Below are positions 10,810 through 20,628 of a stretch of DNA of 64,000 nt, piece by piece. Source of the stretch: Emiliania huxleyi CCMP1516. Lineage: Eukaryota > Haptophyta > Isochrysidales > Noelaerhabdaceae. The notes beneath the pieces are model-generated. The model did no database searches and was not told the origin of the DNA. It worked only from the letters and a program-made list of their open reading frames with translations. The DNA lies in the NCBI RefSeq assembly GCF_000372725.1, contig NW_005200170.1, forward strand, positions 51,421-115,420, in the 5' to 3' direction. Made by a program: the position numbers and the translations under genes. The number at the start of each line of letters is the position of its first letter. Position 1 is the first letter of the stretch.

Positions 10810-11322
10810 ACCGAGACCCCTCCCCACCGCCCCGATCCCCCCACCCCCTTGCTCCCCTCCCCCCCTCGGAGGGCCGAACTGAGGCGCCCGTGGGGACCCC
10901 GCAATTCCCTTCCCCCCTCGGAGGGCCGGACAGAGGCGTCGAGGGGCCCCGCTCTTTCCCTCGCATAGCGGCCACTCTTCGGATCGCTGGTCGAGCGACC
11001 CGGGGGATGCCGGATGCCCCGCGCGCCTGACCCAGGCGCGAAAACGAATCTGCGAGGCGTGGCCGCTCATGCGGCCCGATGGGGAGGAGCGGGGCGAACT
11101 ACGGGGATCGGCTTCTTACACAGCCCTTCCCTGCAGCGAGCCCCCCTCCAACCCACCCGCGCTAGGTCTCGAGTTTGACGCATGGGGTCACTCCCGCGAA
11201 ACTCGTGAACTAGCCGGGGCAGTCGGAGAAGGGGCAACTCCGTGCACTGACGGTCGGCCGTCAGAAACCACGCCTGCGTGGATCGCGTCACACCAATCCT
11301 CGCTACCCAACGCGGCCAAAGG
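10810..11322 (+). mobile_element. Dispersed repeat R1, copy A
   Basis: Shares long, high-identity sequence with 20096-20590 (same strand) and 48946-49349 (opposite strand). Landmarks in order are CCCCTCCCCACC, a duplicated CCCCTCGGAGGGCCG, CGGATCGCTGGTCGAGCGAC, CTGACCCAGGCGCGAAAACG, CTGCAGCGAGCCCCCCTCC and GGTCACTCCCGCGAAACTCG. No long open frame is conserved among copies and no terminal repeats were found, so the class is unknown. It ends about 200 bp before the plastid-lumen candidate gene, in the same orientation. Confidence 0.8.
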
Positions 11323-11369
11323 ATTTCTCTCTCTCAAGGATTTCCACCTCGAGAACCTCGAGAGAACCG

Positions 11370-11482
11370 TAAAAAGAAAGAAAGAAAACGGAGAACCCAA
11401 GGGAGGGATGGGAGGACGGCACGCCGCCACCACACAGGGATTTTAAGGAGAGGAAGGAGTGTGGTGCTAGCCGTCGCCCGAG
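11370..11482 (-). mobile_element. LINE-A family 3' end, short copy
   Basis: Read on the minus strand this is the shared 3' end of a dispersed family: GCTAGC...CACAC, then AAAATCCCTGTGTGGTGGCG, GCCGTCCTCCCATCCCTCCC and a TTTC-repeat tail. It is truncated at its 5' end at about 11482. Other copies lie at 36165, 41060, 42722, 49350 and 57226. The 3' microsatellite tail with variable 5' truncation is typical of non-LTR retrotransposition. Confidence 0.75.
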
Positions 11483-11522
11483 AACCGTGCCAAGTGTTTT
11501 CCGAAAAATTCTTTTCGCAAAA

Positions 11523-12128
11523 ATGGCCCACCAAACGGGCACTCCACCAACCTTCTCGAGTAACCAAATGCTCGTGCAAATCCTCGCGCTCTCCTTCAGC
11601 TTCACGCCGACGCCCCCGGCAAAGTCTGGGGCGGCGGCGGTGCACTCTCGCCGCAGTGCCTTCTCGCTGGGCACGTCGCTCGGACTTGCGCCACTGCTCT
11701 TCTCGTCCAGGGCGCTCGCGGCTTGTGACATCGAGCCAGAGTGCTCCTCGCCCAACCTCGGCGCGCCACGGTGGAGCAAGGCCGGCCAGCAAGCTGCTCG
11801 TGCCCTAGCGGACGTGCGTCTCAAGGAGGAGTCCATCGCCAAGGCTGCCGCGGACAAGAAGGCGGCCGAGGAGGAGGCTGCTAGGCAGAAAGCTGCCGCC
11901 GAGGCTGCAGCGGCCGCGGCGGAGAAGACTAAGAAGGAGGAAGAGCTGGCAGCGGCAGCGGCAGCGAAGGCCAAGGCGAAGGAGGCTAAGGCTGCGCCGC
12001 CCAAGGCCGCGGCGCCAAAGGCGGCAACGCCGGCCCCTTCGAAACCTGCGGCAAAGGCAGCTCCGGCCCCGAAAGGCGGCGGCGGCGAGTGCACGAAGCT
12101 TATCACCGGCCGTGAGGTCTGCAAGTAA
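11523..12128 (+). CDS. Ala/Lys-rich small protein with putative bipartite plastid-lumen targeting
   Basis: The leader has two parts. A hydrophobic stretch MLVQILALSFSF (from 11569) resembles an ER signal peptide. It is followed by a twin-arginine segment SRRSAFSLGTSLGLAPLLF ending ALA before a probable cleavage site, as in thylakoid Tat signals. The mature part begins CDIEPECSSP, continues as a long Ala/Lys/Glu helix that would form a coiled coil, then a Pro/Ala/Lys linker, and closes with CTKLITGREVCK, giving two Cys pairs at the ends. Single exon. The start could be 11523 or 11569. Function is unknown; lumen location is inferred from the leader. Repeat R1 and a LINE-A fragment lie directly upstream. 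Confidence 0.7.
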   Translation: MAHQTGTPPTFSSNQMLVQILALSFSFTPTPPAKSGAAAVHSRRSAFSLGTSLGLAPLLFSSRALAACDIEPECSSPNLGAPRWSKAGQQAARALADVRLKEESIAKAAADKKAAEEEAARQKAAAEAAAAAAEKTKKEEELAAAAAAKAKAKEAKAAPPKAAAPKAATPAPSKPAAKAAPAPKGGGGECTKLITGREVCK

Positions 12129-12419
12129 TGGGGGGCGCTCTCCTGCGCATCGTGCAGATGCATGACCCTCCCACAGGCCATAGCTCATGACAAAGAAAGG
12201 TCGTGGTGGCTCTGGCGCCGTGCGACTCTGGACGGTCACGGTACCGCTCTCACGTACACGTATGCATGCGTCAAGCCGTGATTCACATTCTGTTTCAATT
12301 AAGAAGATCGCCGGGAGAAAGAGCTACTGGTATACGAGATGGAAAGGGGAGATATACCGATCACCATTTTTAAATAAGCAGTGCTCGCCGCCGCCCTGCC
12401 CTGCCCTGCCCAGCCCTCG

Positions 12420-12492
12420 CACAAACAAACCAACACACACCACACACAAGACACAACACACACACACATTCACACACACACACAACACACCC
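12420..12492 (+). repeat. CA-rich microsatellite
   Basis: Degenerate runs of ACACACAC with interruptions, followed by CCCGCGCC-type simple sequence to 12590. It lies between the lumen candidate and the next exon. Confidence 0.7.
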
Positions 12493-12664
12493 TGCCCTCA
12501 CTCGAGCGCCCCGCGCCCTCCCGCCCCACGCCCTGCGCCTCACGCCTCACGTCCCACGCACGCCCCGCGCCCCGCGCCCCCACGCCCCTCACCTGGGCGC
12601 GTCTTGTCAGATGCCAAGCCGTAACTTGCGTGAAGGGCGCCTCTCATGCTTTTGACCGTGAACA

Positions 12665-12974
12665 GGTGCGGGCGCCTCGCTCACTGTCTCTCTGGTCGCT
12701 GTCGACGCGCTGCGGAAACTGCGCGCAAAGGTAAAGCAGGCCGCCCGCCCTAAGGGAGCGTCCGCCTCTGCCGGTGCGGCGACAGCACGGCAGCCTACCG
12801 CGCCGCCGCAGCCTACCGCGCCCGCCGCAGGCGCAGCACCAGCATCGTCAGTTTCCGCCTTTCTAGCCGCACCCGCAGCCGCGACAGCAGCCACGACGGC
12901 AGCTGTGCCAGCAGCCACGCCGGTGGCGCCGAAGCAGTCCTCGGCTGCCGCGTTCCTGGCGAATTCGGGCTGAG
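12665..12974 (+). CDS. Hypothetical Ala/Pro-rich C-terminal exon
   Basis: The frame opens after an acceptor-like TGAACAG at 12662 and reads AGASLTVSLVAVDALRKLRA, then an Ala/Pro/Thr-rich stretch with two QPTAPP-like repeats, and ends AAAFLANSG at a TGA. The 3' splice context matches the recurrent intron module ending in GTGAACAG, which supports an exon. No upstream exon was identified and no family is recognised. Confidence 0.35.
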
Positions 12975-13836
12975 GGAGGGCGTCGCTATCTCTAGCAACT
13001 AGCATGACCGTTTGACTGCTTCGAACTGCTGTGACCTGCCTGTGACCTGATGACTGTGATGTGTGCTGCACGCTGCAAATTCAGCGCTGCACCTCTGGCT
13101 CCTGCGTGGCCTGTGGGGACAGGGGAGACCTGCCGCCGCGGTGCCGCAGCCCCCACCTGCCGCCGGCGGCTGTCCCCCCGGCGCGCCTCACTTCGCTTTT
13201 TTACCCACCAGCGGCCACACCACCCAGGGTATAACATGTAAGAACGACGCGCACACATTCGGCTGCAGGTTTGCCGAGATGGAGATGGCGCCGCAGCAGT
13301 CAGCACCGCTGCTCCGCGCAGACGGAGAGGGGCGGAGAGGGAGCGGGACAGCCGGCCTCGACCCCTTCGATCCACGCTGCTGCTTCCGCACGCGCGGCCT
13401 CTGGCCGGCCGCCGCCGATCACCGGCCGTTGAGGTAGTCGCGCCGGTCTGGCCGGCACAGCAGGAGGAGGGGCGTCACCGCGTGCCGGCGTGTGGCTCAC
13501 TGTGTGGCGGTGGCGGGGCAGTGGGGTGGTGGGGTTGGGGGGGGGGGGGGGGGTTGGGGGTTTTGGCTGCCCTATTGCAAGCTGTTGGCGCGCGCGGAAT
13601 ACATAAAGAGCGAAATCCTGTCCGCCTTTCCGGGGGAAGGGGGGGGGAGGGGGGCAGTGGGCGGGGGCGGGGCATCAGGTTGTGTGCAGGGGCTAAACGC
13701 GCGGCGGCGCGAGGGCGGGGATGGGGCTGGGGGGCTGGGGATGTCGTTGTCCGCCGGCGGGGCTCAGGATTAGCATGGTGTGTACGGTCCGCACAGCCGC
13801 AGCTAGAGCCGCCGCTCGGCCACGCAAGACGGTTCG
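12975..13836. other. Intergenic or unresolved; contains a G-run with quadruplex potential
   Basis: I see no convincing gene. Both strands have medium frames but none with a recognisable motif. At about 13520-13560 the plus strand carries an almost continuous G stretch (GTGGGGTTGGGG then a long G-run) able to form a G-quadruplex, and a second G-rich tract follows at 13630-13670. Confidence 0.4.
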
Positions 13837-14143
13837 TCACAGCCCCGCAGTGAGACGGATTGGGCGTGAGAAGGGGTGGGCAAACGATGGGTCGACTGGT
13901 CTCTCACAGCCGCCCTCTCCTCCGCTCCGTGGGAGGGAGGGCGGGGGGGAGAGGAGGGGGCGGACAAGGGCACGGCTCGCGAAAGGTAAGGGGGGTGGTC
14001 TCAGGGCCAAGAGAGCTGAAAGAGCGCAAGCCTCGTCGACAGTTTGCGCAGCAAAGTGCTTCGCGATCGCAAGCGCGAGCTCTGTCTTTGTCACGTTCTG
14101 CGGGGCGAGGGGCAGGGTGGGGTGAGCGGATGCAGCGGAGGCA

Positions 14144-14177
<34 letters not shown>

Positions 14178-14688
14178 AGGCGAAGGCGAAGGCGGGAGGT
14201 GGCAGCGGCGGGAGCGGCGGCAACGGCGGCAGCAGCGGTGGCGGCGAGACCGCTAGCACGCCCTCAAGGGAGGGAGGACGGGCCGAGGCGAGCCGAGGCG
14301 GCGGGCGGCGGCCGCGCCTGGCGCGTCTTCAGCCGGTAGTGCCGCTTGTAGCGCTTTAGCGTAGCCATGTCCAGTTTTGTGAAGTCGACCGTCTGGCCGC
14401 GGCGGGGCGTGCGGGAGTGAGGACGGAGCATGGACGGTGGCGCGTCGCTCGTCCAGCTATAGGAGGCGAGGGTGCACGCACCAGGCTGCGGGCGTCCTTC
14501 TCCGATCGCATCGGTGCCGAGCCGTCCTCCTCGTCCTCCCGCTTGGGCTTGACGCCCTTCATCCCCTTGTTTGCAGCAGCACGTGAGCGCTCGACATACC
14601 CAAAGTCCTGGCGCGCCATGTTGGGCCGGACCTGGCGCTTGCCGACGACGCGGCGAGACGGCTCCATCTCGCTAGAGGCGACGGCCAA
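13837..14688 (-). CDS. SAP30-like subunit of Sin3 histone deacetylase complex
   Basis: SAP30 proteins bridge Sin3 to the HDAC core in the nucleus. Exon 1 from 14688 begins MAVASSEMEPSRRVVGKRQV and is basic with a KGVKPKRED stretch. The next exon (about 14310-14398) reads VDFTKLDMATLKRYKRHYRL, matching the start of the Sin3-binding domain. After an intron of about 230 bp rich in GCC repeats (GC donor), the exon at about 13990-14105 reads NVTKTELALAIAKHFAAQTV then DE, which completes that domain. The intron before VDFT lies near 14400-14485. The C-terminal end is uncertain; the frame stays open to 13837 through Pro-rich sequence that may be intron. The Sin3-binding motif is intact. This intron shows no clear exon echo. 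Confidence 0.8.
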
Positions 14689-15123
14689 GCGGGAGGGGAG
14701 CTCGAAGGCTAGAGAGGTGCCCTCGCTCGGCGGCGGCAGCCCTGGTTTTTTTTATGAGACCCGAGGCGTCTCGCATGAGAGACCCCCTTTGTTGGATCTC
14801 TAGTTGTTCCCCTTACAGCAGTGGCAGTCCGCTCACTGCGGTTTCTCTGGACGCTTGGGGGCTTCCATGGACGCTGGGGTTGGAGGAGAGGGTAGCGGCG
14901 GCGCAAACGCGCCGTTTCCATAGCTCCGTCTTCCGGGGTAACTGCCTGCCTGACTGACTGGGGAAAGGACATAAGTTATCATCGCTGATGAAGATATGGG
15001 CAACTTGTGGCCGCGACGGCAAAACGGCACTTGGTCCACCGTGCACCGACCCCCAGCCCAGCCCAGCCCAGCCCGCCCGGCGCCAATACCGCGACGCGAC
15101 AGAGGGCCCGCGCCGCTTCACTA
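14689..15123. other. Intergenic, nothing recognised
   Basis: Contains a run of T at 14745, a GATCTC-rich stretch and repeated CCCAGCCCAGCCC near 15050. No gene or element was recognised. Confidence 0.35.
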
Positions 15124-15942
15124 TCACCCACGCCGCAGCACCGCCAGCTTGTCGAGCCGAATGCGCGAGATCACCGAAAGGTCGCAGACGTAGGAGGAGG
15201 CACACTGCCCTTTGCAGCCGCAGCCCCAGTCGAGGCGTGTGCCGTCCTCCGCGGTGGCCTTCTCGTACCAGCATCCGATGCCGTCCTTGGCGCAGGGGCA
15301 CCGCGCGCCGCAACCCTTGGAGCAGCTGCACATGGCGCCATCAGCATCCCACCAATGGGCCAAGTGTGGGTCGCGCTCGCGCTCTGGAAGCTTCGCGAGC
15401 TCGCGCTGCTGCCTCTGTTCGTGCGCGGTGGCGGGGTAGTGCACACCACAGTCGTCCATGCCCATGCACACCACGCCAGCCGCGTCTATAAACAGCCTCT
15501 CCACCTTCTCGGCAAAGACCACGCGACGCAGCGTACTTTGATGGCGCTTGCCTGCTGCGTCATCATCTTCAAAACTGATGCGGGTGCCGACCATGTATTG
15601 CGTGAGCCCTGTGCTGCCGTCATCGCTACGGCGGCGCACGCTGCGTCTCGTTTGGAGGCTCGGTACTTCCGAAGATTCCGACGAGCGCTCCGCGGCACGT
15701 TTCGTGCCACTGCTGCTGCCTCGACGCATGTTTTTCCTCGGCTCCGTCCGTCCGCGAATCCGCAGAAACAGCCGTGCGGCGACCCACGGAGCACAGCCGC
15801 GGATCGCGCCGGCTCGAGCGCCGCGGCTCCCGGGCGCCGCCGCCACGCCGCCACGAACGAAAGCGGAGTCGCGCGGTCGATACGAGCGCCGAGCGCGCCC
15901 TTTCACCCTGGTAGTCTTCCCGCACGCCCACGACACCAACAT
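15124..15942 (-). CDS. CSRNP-like cysteine-rich nuclear protein
   Basis: A single open frame of 272 residues. The N-terminal 100 residues are basic and Ser-rich, suited to nuclear localisation. The middle reads STLRRVVFAEKVERLFIDAA ... RQQRELAKLPERERD, and is followed by a compact Cys cluster MCSCSKGCGARCPCAKDGIG then CWYE ... WGCGCKGQC. The order (VxF strand, charged helix, C.C...C....C.C...G..C, then C.C...C) fits the cysteine/serine-rich nuclear protein N-terminal domain, which binds DNA in animals. A tesmin/CXC or pre-SET zinc cluster is the main alternative. The start could be 15942 or the internal Met at about 15731 (MRRGSSSGTK). No introns are needed. Confidence 0.6.
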   Translation of the reverse strand: MLVSWACGKTTRVKGRARRSYRPRDSAFVRGGVAAAPGSRGARAGAIRGCAPWVAARLFLRIRGRTEPRKNMRRGSSSGTKRAAERSSESSEVPSLQTRRSVRRRSDDGSTGLTQYMVGTRISFEDDDAAGKRHQSTLRRVVFAEKVERLFIDAAGVVCMGMDDCGVHYPATAHEQRQQRELAKLPERERDPHLAHWWDADGAMCSCSKGCGARCPCAKDGIGCWYEKATAEDGTRLDWGCGCKGQCASSYVCDLSVISRIRLDKLAVLRRG

Positions 15943-16069
15943 GCAACAAACACAGACAACACAGCGACCCCAGTCCCACGCCTAACTAAACCCTACGCCT
16001 ACCCAAACAGAGAAAGTCTTGAGCGTTCCAATTCGTGCCGCGCGCGTGAACGAGCAAATCCACAATATA

Positions 16070-16184
16070 ATGGGTTGCGGCGGAGGCAAGCCGGCAGACA
16101 CCACACCGAAGCCGGCGGAGCCGGCGGGGCCCACCTGGGACCCGGCGAGCGTCGTGGTGTACACGTGCGCCGACAGCACCAGGC
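16070..16184 (+). pseudogene. 5' exon of an acylated small protein, interrupted by an LTR retrotransposon
   Basis: The ATG at 16070 opens MGCGGGKPADTTPKPAEPAG, a textbook N-myristoylation plus palmitoylation start (Met-Gly-Cys). The frame runs WDPASVVVYTCAD and then enters the left LTR at 16185. The sequence after the right LTR (17852 on) does not continue this frame cleanly: removing the element and one target copy gives a st op within 20 bases, unless an intron is involved. The exon therefore seems broken in this allele. The gene family is not recognised. Confidence 0.45.
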
Positions 16185-16381
16185 TGTCAGGAGACGGAAC
16201 ACGGAGGAGCTGTATAGGTCACTAGAGACCCACACCATCGCTACATCACCACAGCCACCAAGTCGGATACAAGTCGTAGTCGATGACAATGTGCGCGGCA
16301 GGACAAACCAAACATGAGACGGTTACACAAGGACGGTCAGGCTACGGTCAGGAAGTAGGTTTGAGTTCACACTCTCCAACA
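16185..16381 (-). repeat. LTR (left copy on plus strand, 197 bp)
   Basis: Begins TGTCAGG and ends CCAACA on the plus strand, so TG...CA on either strand. Identical to the right copy apart from a few bases and two small insertions in the right copy. Confidence 0.88.
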
Positions 16382-17626
16382 CTCCCCCATTGTCTCCGCA
16401 GTCTTCATGAATGAGGATGCGGCAGACAACAACAGCAGAGTGTGAATGTGTCTGAGCGTAGGTATGCCGGTTACCCGCCGGCGTCTCGCGGGGCTGGCTA
16501 AGCGTCCAACCTTGCGTCTTCGCGAAGGATGGTCTTGCTTGTCGGCAAGACTTGCGCGCTAAGATGATCCAGTGAAGGGGTCAAAGCGCGGCCGAGTGGG
16601 CGGAGAGAGAGAAAGGGGAGATAATGAACAGGAGCTCGTTGTGGAGCTCGGTCATGGCGCGCCGCAGCTGCAATCCGGGCTGAGCGTCGCGGGGCGGCGG
16701 CTTGAGCGGGCGCGGCAGGCGCGGCGGGCGCGGGAGCGGCAGCGGGGGCGCCCCCTTGCGGCGCGGCGATTGGGCCGTTGGGAGGCCTCGCCGCGTTGAC
16801 GCGGATGAGCGCATCAGGGACGTGAGGACGATCTTCAATGCCCCGAACGTTGATGTTGCGCCACGGGCCGCCGACGTCGGAGATGGCAGGCTCAGTCTCA
16901 GACGTCCAGACGGCAGAGACGCTCGTAGAGGCGCATTGGACTTCTTGCCAGAGGCGTTGGACAGCGGGACGGGCTAGCGCGAGGAGGCGAGACGAGGAAG
17001 AGACAGCAATGAGGTAGAGTGGCATTGCCACGTCGAACAGATGCCCAACACTCCCCCACGACGTGGTAATCGCCACACAAGGCAGAGAGGGCGTGTCGAT
17101 CGTCGCGTGTTCATCGCGTACAGCTCCGGTCGTGTCGAGCGGCGACGTCGGAAGTAGCGGCGGCGAAAGGCAGGGTCCACATTCGGTGCGAGATCTTTGC
17201 GGTAACTGCCGTTGCAGCAGCCCGAGAGCTGGTAGCGGAGGCAGCAGCTGCGATGGTGGTCCGTAGGCGAGGAGAACGGACCGGTAAGGAGAAGCAAGAG
17301 GGGATACTCGTGTCAACACAGCCGCAGTGCTGGCGGAGATGCGCTCTGTCGCAGAAGATCCGCAAGCACCCAAGTTGATGTTGCGGTTGTACTCATTCTG
17401 CTCAGCCTCCGAGCCGAGCAGTTGGCGGCCGCTGTGCCACCGTGCGCCGAGCCTCTGTGCCCAGCCAATCACCACGGCTCGCTGCAGGTGCCCATGGTGC
17501 CAGCCAACGTATCGAGCGTAAGCCGGAAATGCTGTGCGGCAACACATCTCGCTTGTGTGCCGCACCAGCTCTCATGTCGGCCTCAGTGCCGCTCTGCTCA
17601 CTCCGTGCACTCACCGGTCGGTACCA

Positions 17627-17851
17627 TGTCAGGAGACGGAACACGGAGGAGCTGTATGTATGTATAGGTTACTAGAGACCCACACCATCGCTACATCACC
17701 ACAGCCACCAAGTCGGATACAAGTCGATGACAATGTGCGCGGCAGGACAAACCAAACATGAGACGGTTACACAAGGACGGTCAGGCTACGGTCAGGAAGT
17801 AGGTTTGAGTTCTCCTCTCTCTCTCTCGGTTTGAGTTCACACTCTCCAACA
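17627..17851 (-). repeat. LTR (right copy on plus strand, 225 bp)
   Basis: Same as the left copy but with an extra GTAT repeat near 17656 and a CT-rich insertion of about 27 bp near 17810 that duplicates GGTTTGAGTT. Confidence 0.88.
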
Positions 17852-17880
17852 AAGGCGCCAAAAAAATCTGTGACTTCCCG

Positions 17881-18345
17881 ATGGACATCAACCGCCCGAC
17901 GACCCACCAGTCGACGACCCACCCGTCGACGACGTCGCCACGTCGCCGCCGTGCCTCGCCGAAGCGAGGTGTGCGCGAATCTACTGGGCGCACACCGGAT
18001 GGCCTCCGTGCGTGGTTGATTGAGGAGGAGGACGCCAAAGTCATGCCTGCCGCGAAGCCTGCGAAGCGAAAACTCTTCAAGGCCTCCCAGCCGAAACATG
18101 GTGGCCTGCGAAGAATCCTTCTCTTCTCGCTCTCGGTCACCTTCTTCTACATCCTTTTCCTTCCCCTCCGCAGCCTCGCTCGCTCGCCGCCGCCCTCTCG
18201 CACCCTGCACTGCGAGTTCAACGCTCTCGTCGGATGCGTCGTCGCGGCTCGGTCGCACCCGATCGCCTTTGATGGCGCCGCGTGCGCCTGGCGGCCAACG
18301 CTGCGGAAGCCGCTTGCGTGCGTGCCGACATCATCGTGGGCGTGA
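17881..18345 (+). CDS. Hypothetical protein fragment with one membrane segment
   Basis: The frame from 17881 reads MDINRPTTHQSTTHPSTTSP, a Ser/Arg-rich stretch, LRAWLIEEEDAKVMPAAKPA and a hydrophobic segment ILLFSLSVTFFYILFLPL. It may be the downstream remainder of the gene interrupted by the LTR element, or a chance frame. CTTCCCCTCCGCAG inside the hydrophobic part could instead be a 3' splice site. Low support. Confidence 0.25.
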   Translation: MDINRPTTHQSTTHPSTTSPRRRRASPKRGVRESTGRTPDGLRAWLIEEEDAKVMPAAKPAKRKLFKASQPKHGGLRRILLFSLSVTFFYILFLPLRSLARSPPPSRTLHCEFNALVGCVVAARSHPIAFDGAACAWRPTLRKPLACVPTSSWA

Positions 18346-18697
18346 CGCCGCCGGCCCTCGTGCGGCCAAGCCACCCTCCCTGTCGCGATGCGCTCCCCGC
18401 TCCCCGTTCGTCGCCTCGGCGCTGTCTGCTCGGTTGACGGGCCACCGCGAGTCGAGCCCCCGTCAATCGACCCTGGCAGTGCAAATCGTCCATACCCGCA
18501 AATCGCACATACCCGCACCTAAGATGCATCGCACATACCCGCACCTATGTACTTTTGGCGGTGCTCTGTCGGTGTTATGGCCCATGTGCGCGCAGCCGCA
18601 GGTCATAACAAACACCGTATCCAAGTGCTCTGTACAAGAAGGGCTGGAGAGGGCCTACGTGTATGCCTCCTAGTGATAATGAATACACGCTTCGAGC

Positions 18698-19634
18698 GTG
18701 GCGGAGGTGGGCCCGAACTACACAATCTGCAATCTCTTTCTCTACATCCTGTGCTGCGCAGCCTCAGCCTACCGCCACTCTTTCGCCGCACCGCCCGTGG
18801 CACCGCCTGCCGCCGCTGCCGCTCCGGCCGCAGCATCGCAGGCACACTCGCAGCACCAACAGGCGCAGCAACCCCGGCCCAACGAGTCGCCCGAGGGGTG
18901 GACGAGGGTCGGGAAGGGCGGCAAGCCGGACAGGTTCACCATGAAGAACTTCGGCCGCAACCCGCCAAAGTCGGGCAAGCGGAAGCAGGAACACCGCAAG
19001 CCCGCACCCAAGGGAGGTGGACCCCCACCCCCTTCTCCCAAGGTGGTGGACAAGAACAGGCTGAGCGCATTGGGCGCTGGCCCTTCTGGCACCAGCGGGA
19101 GCACCGAGCGCGCACCGCCGCGCTCTCTCCCTCCCCCACCTCGCCGCCTGCCAAATCGCCGCGGCCGTCTGCGCCTGCTTCCGGGTATGACTCCGAGCTC
19201 GAATTTTCCGACGCTGAGGCGCGGGATAGGGTGGCAGGGGTTGTGCACGACGCAGTGCAGCAGGCTGTGATGCAATATGGCTATGCCGACGAGCTCTACC
19301 AGGCATGGAGGGACGGCGAGATAGGCGAAAAGGACTTGCCGGAGGAGGTGATGGCTATGACTTTGGACCTTTGCGAGAGGTGGCGAGCGGAGCAAGCGCG
19401 GTGTAGGCGCGCCCACGCGGCGCAGCGGCTCTCCCGCGACCATAGCCCCTCCCGCAGCCGCAGCCGTAGCCGCAGCCCCAACTCTTGCTGCTCTTCTAGT
19501 GTCGGGTAGTGACCAGGGGGTGAGGGGACGGATTGAAGATCCCTCACACCAAGATCGTGCAGGGCGGGGACACATGTCCCTAAATCCCATCTCGTCTCAG
19601 AGTTTGACCGTTATTATTTATTTATTTATTTCCT
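18698..19634 (+). mobile_element. LINE-B family element, Gag/ORF1-like frame plus 3' tail
   Basis: The frame starts MAVGPNYT-like at 18698 (MAEVGPNYTICNLFLYILCC), continues SPEGWTRVGKGGKPDRFTMK, and after a frame change near 19190 goes on as YADELYQAWRDGEIGEKDLP, EEVMAMTLDLCERWRAEQAR and an Arg/Ser repeat end. After the stop at 19509 the sequence runs to CAGAGTTTGACCGTT and a TTAT-repeat tail at 19610-19634. The last 270 bp are repeated in inverted orientation at 22623-22920, with the same kind of tail. A tail-proximal scrap is at 35905-35945. I infer a non-LTR retrotransposon; no reverse transcriptase is present here. Confidence 0.6.
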
Positions 19635-20095
19635 GTGCTGCGCAGCAACGAGCAAGGAGAAGCACGAAGGGGAAGGCGAAGCGGCGGAAGCGAAAGCGCG
19701 AGGATACCAGGGCGGCGCTCGACGGCCACAATGTCCTGTCCACCGGATCGCGCCTCGAGATCTTAACTGGTGTTTGGTGGTCCACACGGGTGCGACGGTC
19801 GCTGACGCTGTCGGCTCGAACCCGCTAAGCCATCCCGCAAGGGATGGCCCGCCACACGAGCCTGCAAGCGGGCGTTACGAACCGCGAGCGGCTTGCACTC
19901 GTGACACGCCGAGGCGTCCAGGCGGCGCCGGGGCTAGGAGACTACCGAAGAGGGAACTACGGCAAGAACCGCACACCACCCAATCGCTGTGATTTGTGAG
20001 AGCTCTGTGTCTTGATCTGCTAACAACAAATCAACAACCCACTGACAACAACGCTCGCGGAACCCGCTGAAAGAGAAAGTATTAGCCACATGAAA
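19635..20095. other. Spacer between repeats, nothing recognised
   Basis: Contains a box-B-like GGCTCGAACCCG at 19811 without a foldable tRNA, and a CATCCCGCAAGGGATGG hairpin at about 19833. No gene was recognised. Confidence 0.3.
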
Positions 20096-20590
20096 CCGAG
20101 ACCCCTCCCCACCACCCCAATCCCCCCACCCCCTTGCTCCCCTCCCCCCCTCGGGAGGGCCGAACTGAGGCGCCCGTGGGGACCCCGCTATTCCCTTCCC
20201 CCCTCGGAGGGCCGGACGAGGCGTACCCCGAGGGCCCCACTCTTTCCTTCGCATAGCGGCCACTCTTCGGATCGCTGGTCGAGCGACCCGGGGGATGCCG
20301 GATGCCCCGCGCGCCTGACCCAGGCGCGAAAACGAATCTGCGAGGCGTGGCCGCTCATGCGGCCCGATGGGGAGGAGCGGGGCGAACTACGGGGATCGGC
20401 CTCTTACACCGCCCTTCCCTGCAGCGAGCCCCCCTCCAACCCACCCGCGCTAGGTCTCGGGTTTGACGCATATGGGGTCACTCCCGCGAAACTCGTGACC
20501 TACACTGTAGCCGGGGCCCGGGGTGGCAGTCGGAGAAGGGCAACTCCCGGCACTGTAGACGGTCGGCCGCCAGAAACCACGCCGGCGTGG
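20096..20590 (+). mobile_element. Dispersed repeat R1, copy B
   Basis: Near-identical to copy A at 10810 over about 450 bp, with small gaps in the GGAGGGCCG part and a short insertion near 20505. It ends 39 bp before the start codon of the PrpF-like gene and points the same way as the gene. Confidence 0.85.
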
Positions 20591-20628
20591 CTCGGGTGGC
20601 TCGGCTGGACTGGGCAGCCGCAACCTCG

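Larger units (their letters stand above)
16185..17851 (-). mobile_element. Small LTR retrotransposon, probably Copia-derived and non-autonomous
   Basis: Two direct repeats, 16185-16381 and 17627-17851, both starting TGTCAGGAGACGGAACACGG and ending CACTCTCCAACA on the plus strand. Flanks are CAGGC at 16180-16184 and AAGGC at 17852-17856, a 5-bp target duplication with one mismatch. Read on the minus strand, the internal region begins TGGTACCGACCGG next to the LTR (primer-binding-site position) and ends AATGGGGGAG next to the other LTR, a good polypurine tract. The internal open frame (16498-17565) has no intact Pol motif; a segment with PRRSARIAAAARHDRAP resembles the Pro/Arg-rich linker after Copia integrase. 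A second purine-tract/LTR-start-like junction (GTGGGGGAGTGTTGG) lies at about 17045-17060, suggesting a nested remnant. Confidence 0.88.

Noticed and set aside
12381-12734. Open frame through the CA-rich repeat as a gene
   Set aside because: The translation is Thr/His and Pro/Ala simple sequence produced by the microsatellite.
15007-16317. Long plus-strand frame opposite the CSRNP-like gene
   Set aside because: It is a shadow: the minus strand carries the Cys-cluster pattern and coherent composition, and the plus frame runs into the LTR.
19760-19830. GGCTCGAACCCG as a tRNA or tRNA-derived SINE
   Set aside because: No cloverleaf could be formed and no matching box A was found upstream; no second copy was seen.
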